NCBI GenBank assembly: GCA_903919125.1
Contig: CAIXGS010000004.1
Location: forward strand, 1-64,000
DNA: 64,000 nucleotides
Direction of reading: 5' to 3'
Origin: an uncultured Spartobacteria bacterium
GTDB lineage: Bacteria > Verrucomicrobiota > Verrucomicrobiia > Chthoniobacterales > Chthoniobacteraceae
Positions 10,701 through 16,081 of the stretch are shown in pieces. The first letter of the stretch is position 1. Every line of letters starts with the position of its first letter. A model generated the notes under the pieces. That model was not told where the DNA came from and made no database searches. It was given only the letters and a program-made list of their open reading frames with translations. A program made the position numbers and the translations under genes.

Positions 10701-13246
10701 CCGATTTGCAGGGCAAACCCGTCCTCGTTTGGAACGCGGACGGCACAGGCACCATTTCTCGTTATGACGTCGTCGGAAATCTCATCAGCGCCACCGATGA
10801 ACTGGGGCGCACCACCCTGTTTGTTTATGACGGCCTCAACCGCCTCATCCAGCAGACCCTTCCCGACGGCGGCTCCCTCTCCTTCGCCTACGACGCCGCG
10901 GGCAACCTGCTCAAACGCCAAATGCCTGGGAACGTGATCTGGAGCGCCACCTACGACGCAGCCTCGCGCAAACTCGCCGAAAAGTTAATCCAGAACGCCT
11001 CCGTCACTCGCGCCTCCTCTTACGCCTACAACCTGACCGGCAACGGCGTAGGCCAACTCGCCACATTTACCGATCCACGCGGCATTGTGAGTAGCGTCAG
11101 TTACGACGTGTTGGGGCGCCAGACACAAGTCGTCGCGCTGGATTCCTCCACCGCCCAGGCCGGAGTCACGCGCACCTTCGGTTACGATCGACGGAATCTA
11201 CTCAAACAAATCGACCAAACTTACCAGAACCCAGCACTGAGCCCCTCCACAAGCGTCAAGCGAACCTACGACGGTTATGGAGCGTTGCTCACCGAGCAGA
11301 CGTACATTGCCGGTCTCCTCAAGGACACTTGGCAACAAACCCGCGACAGTGCTGGAAGACGCATCTTGCTCACAGAACTCAATAATCCCGCGCTGCCCTT
11401 TACTTATAAATATCAGGCGGACGGCAACCTCATCGAGGCCGACTTCAACAACGGCGCCTACTGCTACGAGTACAAAATCGACGGCCGTCTCTATTCGCGA
11501 AACACTCCGTTACACGCCCAAGGCCTCAGTCGCGACTGGAGCGGGCGCATTGTAGAAGCGAGCGAGTACGTTGGCGCGACTCTCGTGTTGAATGAAAAAA
11601 TCGCATGGAGGGCAGATTCCACTCAGAGCGCCAACGCCATCACGCGTATCGGAGGCAGCTCCTGGAGCGAGAGCCGCAGTTACAACTACGACCTGCGAGG
11701 CAGACTGATCAGCGAGAGCTTCGCAGCAAGGGCCGGGGTCACGGGCAGTGCTGGTTACCAGTTTGACGGGGGTGCACCCGGTGGAATTGGGGTGCGCACG
11801 GGCGTGACGTTAGCCGGAAATTTGAGTGGGATTCAGACGGGAACCTACAACGCGTTCGCGCAGTTAAGCGGTCTGAGTGCCTCGGGCAACTTGAGTGGTG
11901 CGCTTGCAAATCCGCTGACTCAGACGTTCGACTCAGCTGGAAATGTAATCACCCGACTGCGTGCGGGCGGAAACGACGCATTGAGCTGGGACGCTCTGGG
12001 GCGGCTGGTCGGCCTCGTGCGGCGCAATGGCAGCAACTCGGGCTTGAACTGGAGTGCGGTTTACGACGGACTCGGGCGCAGGTTGCAAACCACACAGCAA
12101 ACAGTCACAGGCGGCGCACTCAGCGGTTCGGCACTGACGCTCAAGTCGGCTTTTGATCCGGAGGTTGAGTTTTTAGAAGTGTCAGTAACCCTCGGCGCCA
12201 CCCGCAACTGGTTGGTACACGGCCCCGATCTCAACGGCGTTTACGGTGGGCTGCAGGGAACCGGCGGCCTCGAGGCTGTCTACAACGCGTCCACTGGGTT
12301 GACCACCGGCATCGTCTCAGACAACTCCGGTCACGTTGCGGCAACCTTCACGAGCAACGGCCTCTTCACATGGAACCCCGTGGCGTCCACCGGTTACGGG
12401 ACTGCCCCAGGGAGCGTTCCCGCCCCACCGCTCGACGCGAGCCGTGACTTTGCGAGCATTCTGGGCTGGCGCGGCCACTATTTGGATTGCACTGGGTTCT
12501 ACGCAATGGGCATGCGCTACTACGACCCCGAAAGCGGCACCTTCTTAAGCGCCGACCCCATGGGCCATCCCGCGAGCCTCTCCCTATACGACTATTGCGC
12601 CAGCGACCCCATCAACCGCGTCGACCCCGACGGTCGGGTGATGAAGCAAGTAGGGAACAGCGCAATTACTCAGCAGCAGAACTTTATGAGTGGACAACAG
12701 ACCTATGCCAACACAACTGGAGTGCTCGCTTCTCCCATTCCGCTGTTAGAGACCTATCTTTGGCCGTCAACAGCAACGACTGAGGCGGAACAGTCGGTTG
12801 GATCCGAGCGATTTAAGAATTTTTTACCCTTCATTTTCAAATGGGAAAATGTGTATGATAAAAAAGGAAATATTGTTGCTGAAAATGTATCAAACGACAA
12901 GGGTGGCGTAACTAAGTACGGCATCGACTCTGCATCTCACCCGGGAGTTGATGTCCGAAACCTCACGGAGCGAGGGGTGGTAAAAATTTATTGGAAAGAA
13001 TGGACTCAGTATAATATTGAATCAAAACCAAAGCCGCTCGGTGAAGTTTATTTTAATGCAAAAGTTAATGGTGGCGGTGATTCTCTGTTGAAAGCATCGG
13101 GCGGCGACGCGAATCTCTTCCTTGAACTTCAAGAAAAACGTTATCAAGCCATCGTTGACTATAATCCAAGTCAGCAGAGATTTTTAGATGGCTGGTTAAA
13201 CAGAACTAAAGACCTAAAAGAATACCTTAAAATTAAAAGTAAGTAG
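1745..13246 (+). CDS. Giant exported RCC1-transglutaminase-RHS protein with C-terminal GH108-like muramidase tip (polymorphic toxin candidate)
   Basis: A 3833-residue secreted protein. In order it shows: a signal peptide (cleavage near SQTRAQQ); a chitobiase-C-like beta-sandwich (~38-95); fourteen RCC1 repeats of the type DGTVWAWGxNxxGELGNG (~115-820, enough for two seven-bladed propellers); FN3 (~822-905); a bacterial Ig-like domain (~912-995); a transglutaminase-like fold with candidate Cys1372, His1444 and Asp1451; a DUF6531-like entry (~2106-2170); many YD/RHS repeats (~2240-3590); and the RHS core YYDPESGTFLSADPMG...VDPDGR ending near 3631. The last ~200 residues match GH108 muramidase plus PG_binding_3: Glu3701 in KWEN, DKGGVTKYGID at 3718-3728, and NPSQQRFLDGWLNR near the end. 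The DNA becomes visibly AT-rich from about 12.8 kb, as expected for an exchangeable toxin tip. Two LprI-like genes follow directly. Architecture is confident. Toxin function is inferred. Confidence 0.88.
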   Translation: MKVFAESRTFRALLVIGLSFLFLVSQTRAQQNTTPTLPNISIPSGTYTTQQQVYINTQDAGVTLRYTLNGTTPTATDLPVPPAAPILITQSGTLKVAGFYGTSSGAVATAVFNITGQASSGAHSSVVLKSDGSLWTAGDNSTGQLGNGNLVAASSPVQVPNLSGFISVASGYYHVLALKGDGTVWAWGLNADGELGNGTALSVSNRPVQVTSLSGVVAIAAGAYHSMALKSDGTVWAWGFNVSGALGTGNTFSSNIPLQVSGLTGIKAISAGYLHSLALKTDGTIWVFGNNTDGELALGNLTNSLSPQQATSLGNIVALAAGRFHSVFVKGDGTVWACGYNGQGQLGNNSTASSPIPVPVTGLTGITSVSAGFFFSTALKANGTVWAWGENAYQELGNLSLNSSTVPVQIANVSTALLITSQGYHSMAVLTNGSVLSWGANFSGDFGTGTTATQTAPIAVPSLSNIKSVSGGGFFSLLVKSDGTVWSWGNNPDGELGNGTTTSANVPTQIPSLSTVAQVAAGGFHGVALKTNGTVWTWGYNGYCELGNGTQVSSLFPVQVTNLASVTAVAAGQVHTLALKSDGSVWAWGYNGDGELGNGTSNNLFATPTQVSGLSGVVAICAGYFHSMALKSDGSVWVWGSNSIGQLGNGSTLASSVPIKVASLSGITAIAAGFYHNSALRGSDKTVWCWGYNAEGELGNGGLSTGLVPTQVAGLTGATSLSGGAYHTFAFAGGNAYGWGFNMHGQLGNGLNLENRTTPSVVLNAGTLPLTGIIAGAFHSFGTTSNLALYGWGSNFNGQLGLGSTGATYAPVLSGFVAVALNQAPPAPNNLIVNSNGVNQATLTWSQSGSLAQSFTIQQSNDGGGTWVNVSTIAGNLTAYVVTNIPSGSNTKFRIIANGSVSSSEACVAASALVGLQITGGTLAPATLSFSATVSAAAGAISKVEFYEGAKLLGSLTTPPYTASLQNVMAGPHTFTVVARNANGIVGQGSAVVTVLMPPDPLVQSRFSRGPGVDPNFQTFVLSVDRLVGIGLEPMGNNAAKFPLGLPWFERLNMPTLYQIANTKPITYPNAFQNPVVAFGAAGGGTPLYINQAYRFALGSGGQTKDPNFLDFRISVFAKSQFATAQSGVNPVYTCTVSLPKKGTADWNAFAQSGFVRSIDLTAAGYPLVTKIQFVAGATVADQFGQQASSPFLLTHTAASSAFCYRIDYAGAAFANGQFVPMAASNPAASPTYAYAYTLDFSERAPWISTFIAQPHFDSVTMPSEYAGKSLNELLKVSTPLTYQFAQPSPELSLLDRSPELRAHPVLDKFVADMGANPIALTNYVFNQIQLTDALSYNDTGAVNETSINPGGVNRSALATFLEKQGSPTEQCALLIYLLRKAGVPCGYVFPTHNTLQMLDSRMSKLLRMQLKGAVDAYGNSNVPQLLNVNYPWVALYFNNQWVHVFPWMKDTSISEGYNLADYLPTGTQTGLQWLQKYINRDSKLLGLSAEFDNPGKLYPLFVYQQLALKGISFNDVGVTISDRQNNRDAWSDFPQPWQVAPGSLAASNLVASLSAIPNLFDTIQCQVYSDRNNNGKYDLGEPILDTGTLRAVDLHNRRLMVKTVKTGPSAHSLFLTLEPLRPGTSTVTEPFPLNGEAINKQSVSVALGSTDDALNFRTVYNRHRTLPSGFSAPAQGTAFLGVSDSNQVIDERPLRKGDIAVLCLNYGRVTQEMLNVQAQNFWSAQQAILASPTTVMDADVAAGTPLLLLGMTYYKQVSDFRAWLEPLQKQNVVSFFAHGFSKMSPQRNPDGSLPNSGDINPIYPNVDMMFQRMASAGNGTLHPDSGLPDATTANDWLYLLIGEVSAQEHTVINKFFNVSDTASTVHLLHAAQTQGKGIVSLNSQNYASAGSVSYTLNGVTKTLQAWAGPSMWSSITQLLTPYSSATNTGNLMSDYALVYVTPGPIVCANKAYQGVGAFIFNPGYSAAALISGNMLNVPLNGGYGQSPSPLDVSFYSNTKAQNYTLTLNGDTPTFDLKLVSNIDNGSKNIALSSAYILALSNGTTIQSVTQQNAVTLGASALNVTSVNTGFVKTGDLTFGVDNIGWIGATSSFADNEAKISKMVADPVNAVTGGFYFNETDLLIPGPLPIQLTRNYDSLNLANNEFGAGWKMGYFSYLSVATDSNVIYAAEMDGSVVAYRLQTGSSTRWIPTAADNPNLSNQQGDSMGSVYNLFNNRIDKVINSGTVTYTLTGVNGSVRTFVVASYPSPGAKGLTRQRPYLQKWVDPQGNTLNFTFGNNPLQPDFGFLNRIASSNGNFIQLNYDIYGHIISANAADGRRVFYGYDSFGDLVSVTRPDASLIHYTYSHKPNAGALTTGFYSEHLLTQEAKPAGRLLVNVYDAQRRVTQQAATVGPNSALTTNASFQYTNSKNPDGTLTGTTLVADAFKRSTRYDYAGSQIIKVTDPLNQTVQTVWYAPGDSTAGAYQRSLKQHIDKRGLSVLYKYDAKGNLIETATTGNLTGSGSSTAVQTITYNALNLPTQITEPNGNFKKLLYTSPISPYLLTSLQRFTPTGLASQTDTNYTNVGVAGTVPFANGLVQKVTQALGTPEQSSVSYTYNNNGFPTSETRPTGTNDPAVFFAMSYNLRGQLVKKTDAAGQWTGFAYDDLGNGIWQERHDAAGALVAWNYQYYNANGEIEWTQGSRYNPDDYTMTRYDGAGRVLETLQWRSEAIPNGSGVQAAAGDAGIATTSNQFDAFGNLTKTLNPRGTATTMSYDAIGQLLTSLQSDASGGSLSTVSFTYEPGGKVSKQTNPLGGVSLFSYTQTGQPLTRQNADGTTQQWLYLTDGRLSKETFPNGSNRTFAYDDFNRTITTSLRDTAGNLLATEIQTFDRRGNLLQKLDAEGFVTSTAYDALNRVVFIAGPPSVNNSAQQKVTHHYDAAGLRRTATNALGEQTTTLSDAEARPVSIEIASANGTVVRSTSYVYAADHQSVVSVQGLPGTNSTTFTDLQGKPVLVWNADGTGTISRYDVVGNLISATDELGRTTLFVYDGLNRLIQQTLPDGGSLSFAYDAAGNLLKRQMPGNVIWSATYDAASRKLAEKLIQNASVTRASSYAYNLTGNGVGQLATFTDPRGIVSSVSYDVLGRQTQVVALDSSTAQAGVTRTFGYDRRNLLKQIDQTYQNPALSPSTSVKRTYDGYGALLTEQTYIAGLLKDTWQQTRDSAGRRILLTELNNPALPFTYKYQADGNLIEADFNNGAYCYEYKIDGRLYSRNTPLHAQGLSRDWSGRIVEASEYVGATLVLNEKIAWRADSTQSANAITRIGGSSWSESRSYNYDLRGRLISESFAARAGVTGSAGYQFDGGAPGGIGVRTGVTLAGNLSGIQTGTYNAFAQLSGLSASGNLSGALANPLTQTFDSAGNVITRLRAGGNDALSWDALGRLVGLVRRNGSNSGLNWSAVYDGLGRRLQTTQQTVTGGALSGSALTLKSAFDPEVEFLEVSVTLGATRNWLVHGPDLNGVYGGLQGTGGLEAVYNASTGLTTGIVSDNSGHVAATFTSNGLFTWNPVASTGYGTAPGSVPAPPLDASRDFASILGWRGHYLDCTGFYAMGMRYYDPESGTFLSADPMGHPASLSLYDYCASDPINRVDPDGRVMKQVGNSAITQQQNFMSGQQTYANTTGVLASPIPLLETYLWPSTATTEAEQSVGSERFKNFLPFIFKWENVYDKKGNIVAENVSNDKGGVTKYGIDSASHPGVDVRNLTERGVVKIYWKEWTQYNIESKPKPLGEVYFNAKVNGGGDSLLKASGGDANLFLELQEKRYQAIVDYNPSQQRFLDGWLNRTKDLKEYLKIKSK

Positions 13247-13257
13247 TATAAAAACCT

Positions 13258-13644
13258 ATGCGTATAAAATTAATTTTCCTAGGAATTTTAAACTTAACAA
13301 TGCTGCCACACTCGGCAAATGCTCAGAGCCAAGGCGTCATGAATCAGCAAATCGCAGTTGATCTAAAAGACGAAAATGCGCGTCTACAAAATGTATATGA
13401 AAAACTGTTTTCCTCGATAGGCAATACAGGAAAAGAGAAGCTTTCTACCGCACAAAAAAGCTGGGAAATTTATCGTGACTCTGAAGCTGACTTTGAAGCT
13501 GATAAAACCGAAGGAGGGTCTATGCGGCCTGGAGTTCTAATGGGGGTTAAGTTACGTTTGACACAGGAGAGAATAATCCTCCTAAGCAAGGAACTTTCTT
13601 TCGTAAAAGAAATGGATAAAATATTAAATAAAAAAAACAAATAA
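13258..13644 (+). CDS. Secreted DUF1311/LprI-like protein, candidate immunity to the muramidase tip
   Basis: A 128-residue protein with a signal peptide (MRIKLIFLGILNLTMLPHSANAQ) that starts only 11 bases after the stop of the RHS gene. The mature part has the DUF1311 layout seen in LprI-type lysozyme inhibitors: an N-terminal helix (ENARLQNVYEKLFS), the AQKSWEIYRDSEADF motif, then GGSMRPG and LRLTQERI. The family cysteines are absent. DUF1311/LprI proteins include a known mycobacterial lysozyme inhibitor, which fits a periplasmic protein protecting against the GH108-like tip encoded just upstream. The region is AT-rich like the toxin tip, suggesting the two moved together. Immunity is inferred from position and family; no direct evidence is visible. 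Confidence 0.75.
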   Translation: MRIKLIFLGILNLTMLPHSANAQSQGVMNQQIAVDLKDENARLQNVYEKLFSSIGNTGKEKLSTAQKSWEIYRDSEADFEADKTEGGSMRPGVLMGVKLRLTQERIILLSKELSFVKEMDKILNKKNK

Positions 13645-13737
13645 TATAACAAATCAAAAACACATATCAAAAAAGTAATCCAAGCGCTCAATCCCTGATT
13701 TAGCCCTCAACTTCTTGTACTGCATGCCCCACAGTTT

Positions 13738-14103
13738 ATGCAAAACCCGATTAAGTCTCACCTGTATTTTGCCGCAATTGTGCTTAACTTTAGCGTGATG
13801 AGTTGTGGGTTGGTGTGCGCCCAATCTGAGGCTACAAGTCTCGCGGAATCTGCATACAAACATTCAGATATCCAGCTTAATGAGGTGTATAAAAAAATCA
13901 TTAATAGGATCCCTCCCAATGCTAAGCAAGGTTTCGTGGAATCTCAGCGCGCATGGATTGCATTCCGAGATCTGGATGCAAAATGCCGAGCCGGGATAGC
14001 CTCACAAGGAGGAAGCTCGTACTCCACCGATTACTTGGCCATTTTAACGGAGTTGACCGAGGAAAGGGTCGCCCATCTAAAAACACTCTTACTCGCCTTG
14101 TGA
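13738..14103 (+). CDS. Second secreted DUF1311/LprI-like protein, candidate immunity paralogue
   Basis: A 121-residue protein with a hydrophobic N-terminus (SHLYFAAIVLNFSVMSCGLVCAQ). It could be a signal peptide, or possibly a lipoprotein signal around MSCG. The mature part is a clearer DUF1311 match than its neighbour: DIQLNEVYKKIINRIPP, then SQRAWIAFRDLDAKC, then GGSSYSTDYLAILTELTEERVAHL. It lies 93 bases beyond the first LprI-like gene, in the same AT-rich block. The two copies are clearly diverged, so this is either an old duplication or an orphan immunity gene kept from a previous toxin tip, a common pattern behind RHS genes. A role as lysozyme inhibitor is inferred from the family. Confidence 0.75.
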   Translation: MQNPIKSHLYFAAIVLNFSVMSCGLVCAQSEATSLAESAYKHSDIQLNEVYKKIINRIPPNAKQGFVESQRAWIAFRDLDAKCRAGIASQGGSSYSTDYLAILTELTEERVAHLKTLLLAL

Positions 14104-14215
14104 AAGTTTCCTTTTAAAACGTTCACCTCAAACCTCCGAATAATACGTCGAATCAATCGAATTATCGGAAATCCCTCAACGGAATCCAAGCGTCTCGTGT
14201 TAAAAGACATCCCCA

Positions 14216-14396
14216 GCCCCAACGGGGCGACCTACGCTAGCCCCAGGCAGCGCCTGGGGAAACCCCCACCAATGAACCGAGCCCTGTAAGGGCGCGATAA
14301 GGCCCTGTAATTTAGGGCGCACCCTTCAGGGCTCCCGACGCTTGCATATTCTCCTAGGGCGTTGCCCTAGGCTACGATAGACCGCCCCGGTGGGGC
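14216..14396. repeat. Cluster of short GC-rich palindromes
   Basis: Seven short palindromes lie in about 180 bases: GCCCCaacGGGGC (14216), CCCCAGGCagcGCCTGGGG (14241), GCCCTgtaAGGGC (14281), GCCCT/AGGGC (14302-14318), CCCTtcAGGG (14322), CCTAGGGCgttGCCCTAGG (14353) and GCCCCggtGGGGC (14384). The stretch between the second LprI-like gene and fucU (about 330 bases) holds no gene. It resembles REP-like intergenic palindrome clusters. A role in transcription ending or mRNA stability between the convergent genes is possible. Confidence 0.65.
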
Positions 14397-14432
14397 TGGA
14401 AAAGGCCGTAGCATCCCTACCGCGACGCTCCC

Positions 14433-14864
14433 CTACTCCACCCGCACTACGCCCTTTTTGAGAATGACGTTCGCATACAAGGACGTCTCCGAGGTCGCCA
14501 CGATGGCGTACGCCGCACGAGCCCTTTCGTAAAAGGCGTAACGCTCGAGCTTCGCGATGCCTGCATCCGGCTGGATGCGGTCCACAATCCCTCGATACGT
14601 CGCCCAAATCGTTGGCTGATAGCTGTCGCCAGGGACCAAATCCATCAGAGAGACTGGTTCTCTCACGTAACTATCCAACGGAAACAGCGCCAGCACCGCC
14701 TCCAACAACTCAGGAACGCCTGAACCCGCGCAATGCACCAAATTTCTAGCGTGGCTTGCGGCGGGAAAGTTGGCGTCTGCGAGCACAATTTCGTCGCCAT
14801 GCCCCATCTCCATAAGAATCTTCAACAAATCGGCGGTGAGCAAAGGGGAAATACCTTTTAACAT
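14433..14864 (-). CDS. fucU: L-fucose mutarotase, FucU/RbsD family
   Basis: A protein of about 143 residues when started at the ATG giving MLKGISPLLTADLLKILMEM. A more upstream start at 14921 would add 19 residues unlike the family. The N-terminus matches FucU closely: MLKxISPLL, MGHGDEIVLADANFPAASHA with the conserved catalytic-site His, then LDSYVREPVSLMDLVPGD and a C-terminal ATSETSLYANVILKKGVV. FucU interconverts alpha and beta anomers of L-fucose and related sugars in the cytoplasm. It stands alone here, without a visible fucose operon, facing the palindrome cluster and convergent with the LprI-like genes. It probably serves the sugar-rich lifestyle suggested by other genes in the window. 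Confidence 0.87.
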   Translation of the reverse strand: MLKGISPLLTADLLKILMEMGHGDEIVLADANFPAASHARNLVHCAGSGVPELLEAVLALFPLDSYVREPVSLMDLVPGDSYQPTIWATYRGIVDRIQPDAGIAKLERYAFYERARAAYAIVATSETSLYANVILKKGVVRVE

Positions 14865-15006
14865 AAACAACTGGAAAATGTGGCTGCGAGAAAGGATCCA
14901 ATTCTGGAACATTGCAATCATCTGCTAACATCAAGGTAGCGCGCAAGCTTGGCTCTGAGTTTCAGCCGTTTTTTGCGCATCCCCTGACGCCACCATTTCG
15001 CCGTTA

Positions 15007-15825
15007 ATGCCCCTCCCGCCATCGCACTGCGTCATCCTTCCAAGCTACAACTCGGGCCGCTGGCTGGCGCCAACACTCGCCTCAGTCCTCGCGGCAGGCG
15101 TCCCCATCTTTCTGGTCATCGACGGCTCCACGGATCAAAGCGAAGGTTGCGTCGAAGGGTTTCTTGGGCACAAGACACCGCTCAACATACTGCGTCTTGC
15201 TGAAAATCGGGGCAAAGGGGCCGCCGTACTCGAAGGGCTTGAGGCAGCCTCTCTTGCGGGCTTTTCCCATGCGCTAGTTTTTGACTCGGACGGACAGCAC
15301 GAGCCCCGAGACATCCCAGCGATGCTCTCACTTTCCCTCGCGCACCCAGAAGCGATGATTCTCGGCGCTCCGCACTTCGGGCCCGACGCTCCCTTAATTC
15401 GCGTTCTAGGGCGGCGTATCGCAAATTGGTGGACGAACCTTGAAACGCTTTGGGGCGGGATCCAGGACTCTCTGTTTGGGCTCAGGATTTATCCTGTGGC
15501 CGAGTCGCTCAAAGTCCTCCATTCGATATCCGGAGGAAGACGGTTTGATTTTGAAACCCAGCTTTGTGTCAGACTTTATTGGTCTGGCGTTCCAGCGCTT
15601 AATTATAGTTCAAAGGTGCTTTATCACCCGAAAGCAGACGGAGGGATTTCTCATTTTAACTATTGGAGAGACAATATTCTTTTGATTCGCACCCATTCTC
15701 ATTTGTTAATGAAAGCAATTTTCGCTTTACCAATGCTCTGGAGATTGCGGCGCAAAAACCGCTGCTACAGAGAATATTCGGCGGCATTAGCCCAAGAAGT
15801 TTGCCACCACACCAAATGCGAGTGA
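15007..15825 (+). CDS. Glycosyltransferase family 2, DPM1/polyprenol-type
   Basis: A 272-residue GT-A fold glycosyltransferase. The N-terminus CVILPSYNSGRWLAPTLASVL is the nucleotide-sugar-binding start of GT2. AENRGKGAAVLEGL is the conserved Asn-Arg-Gly-Lys-Gly segment and DSDGQHEPRDIP the DxD-type metal site. RFDFETQLCVRLYWSGVPAL is the usual acceptor-side region. A C-terminal helix near LLMKAIFALPML could touch the membrane. Such enzymes move sugars onto polyprenyl phosphate or lipid carriers. The family is sometimes found beside lipid A acyltransferases, but none is visible here. No operon partner is evident. Exact donor and acceptor cannot be told from sequence. Confidence 0.85.
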   Translation: MPLPPSHCVILPSYNSGRWLAPTLASVLAAGVPIFLVIDGSTDQSEGCVEGFLGHKTPLNILRLAENRGKGAAVLEGLEAASLAGFSHALVFDSDGQHEPRDIPAMLSLSLAHPEAMILGAPHFGPDAPLIRVLGRRIANWWTNLETLWGGIQDSLFGLRIYPVAESLKVLHSISGGRRFDFETQLCVRLYWSGVPALNYSSKVLYHPKADGGISHFNYWRDNILLIRTHSHLLMKAIFALPMLWRLRRKNRCYREYSAALAQEVCHHTKCE

Positions 15826-15992
15826 GCGGCGCAGATTATAAATATAAATCCAAACGCATAGAACAACCGTGCAGGTTCACTGCGCTAGTCTACGGATTTC
15901 ATCTAAAGATCACCGCTGATCTGGGTAATGAGGGCTTACTGATGCAGTGCAGCTACCTTCCCAATTCGCCGCGCCACAGACGGTCCGCCAGG

Positions 15993-16024
15993 CGCGAGTG
16001 AAATGCTGGCAAAGCTCACTCGCG
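15993..16024. other. Inverted repeat between GT2 and hydrolase genes
   Basis: CGCGAGTGA (15993-16001) and its exact reverse complement TCACTCGCG (16016-16024) are separated by 14 bases. No T tract follows, so it is not a standard terminator. It sits about 60 bases before the hydrolase ATG and could be an operator or mRNA hairpin. Confidence 0.35.
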
Positions 16025-16081
16025 TCAGTTCAAAACCATACCTCTCGTTTCCCTCATCCCCTTCCTAATTTCCGCGCACTT

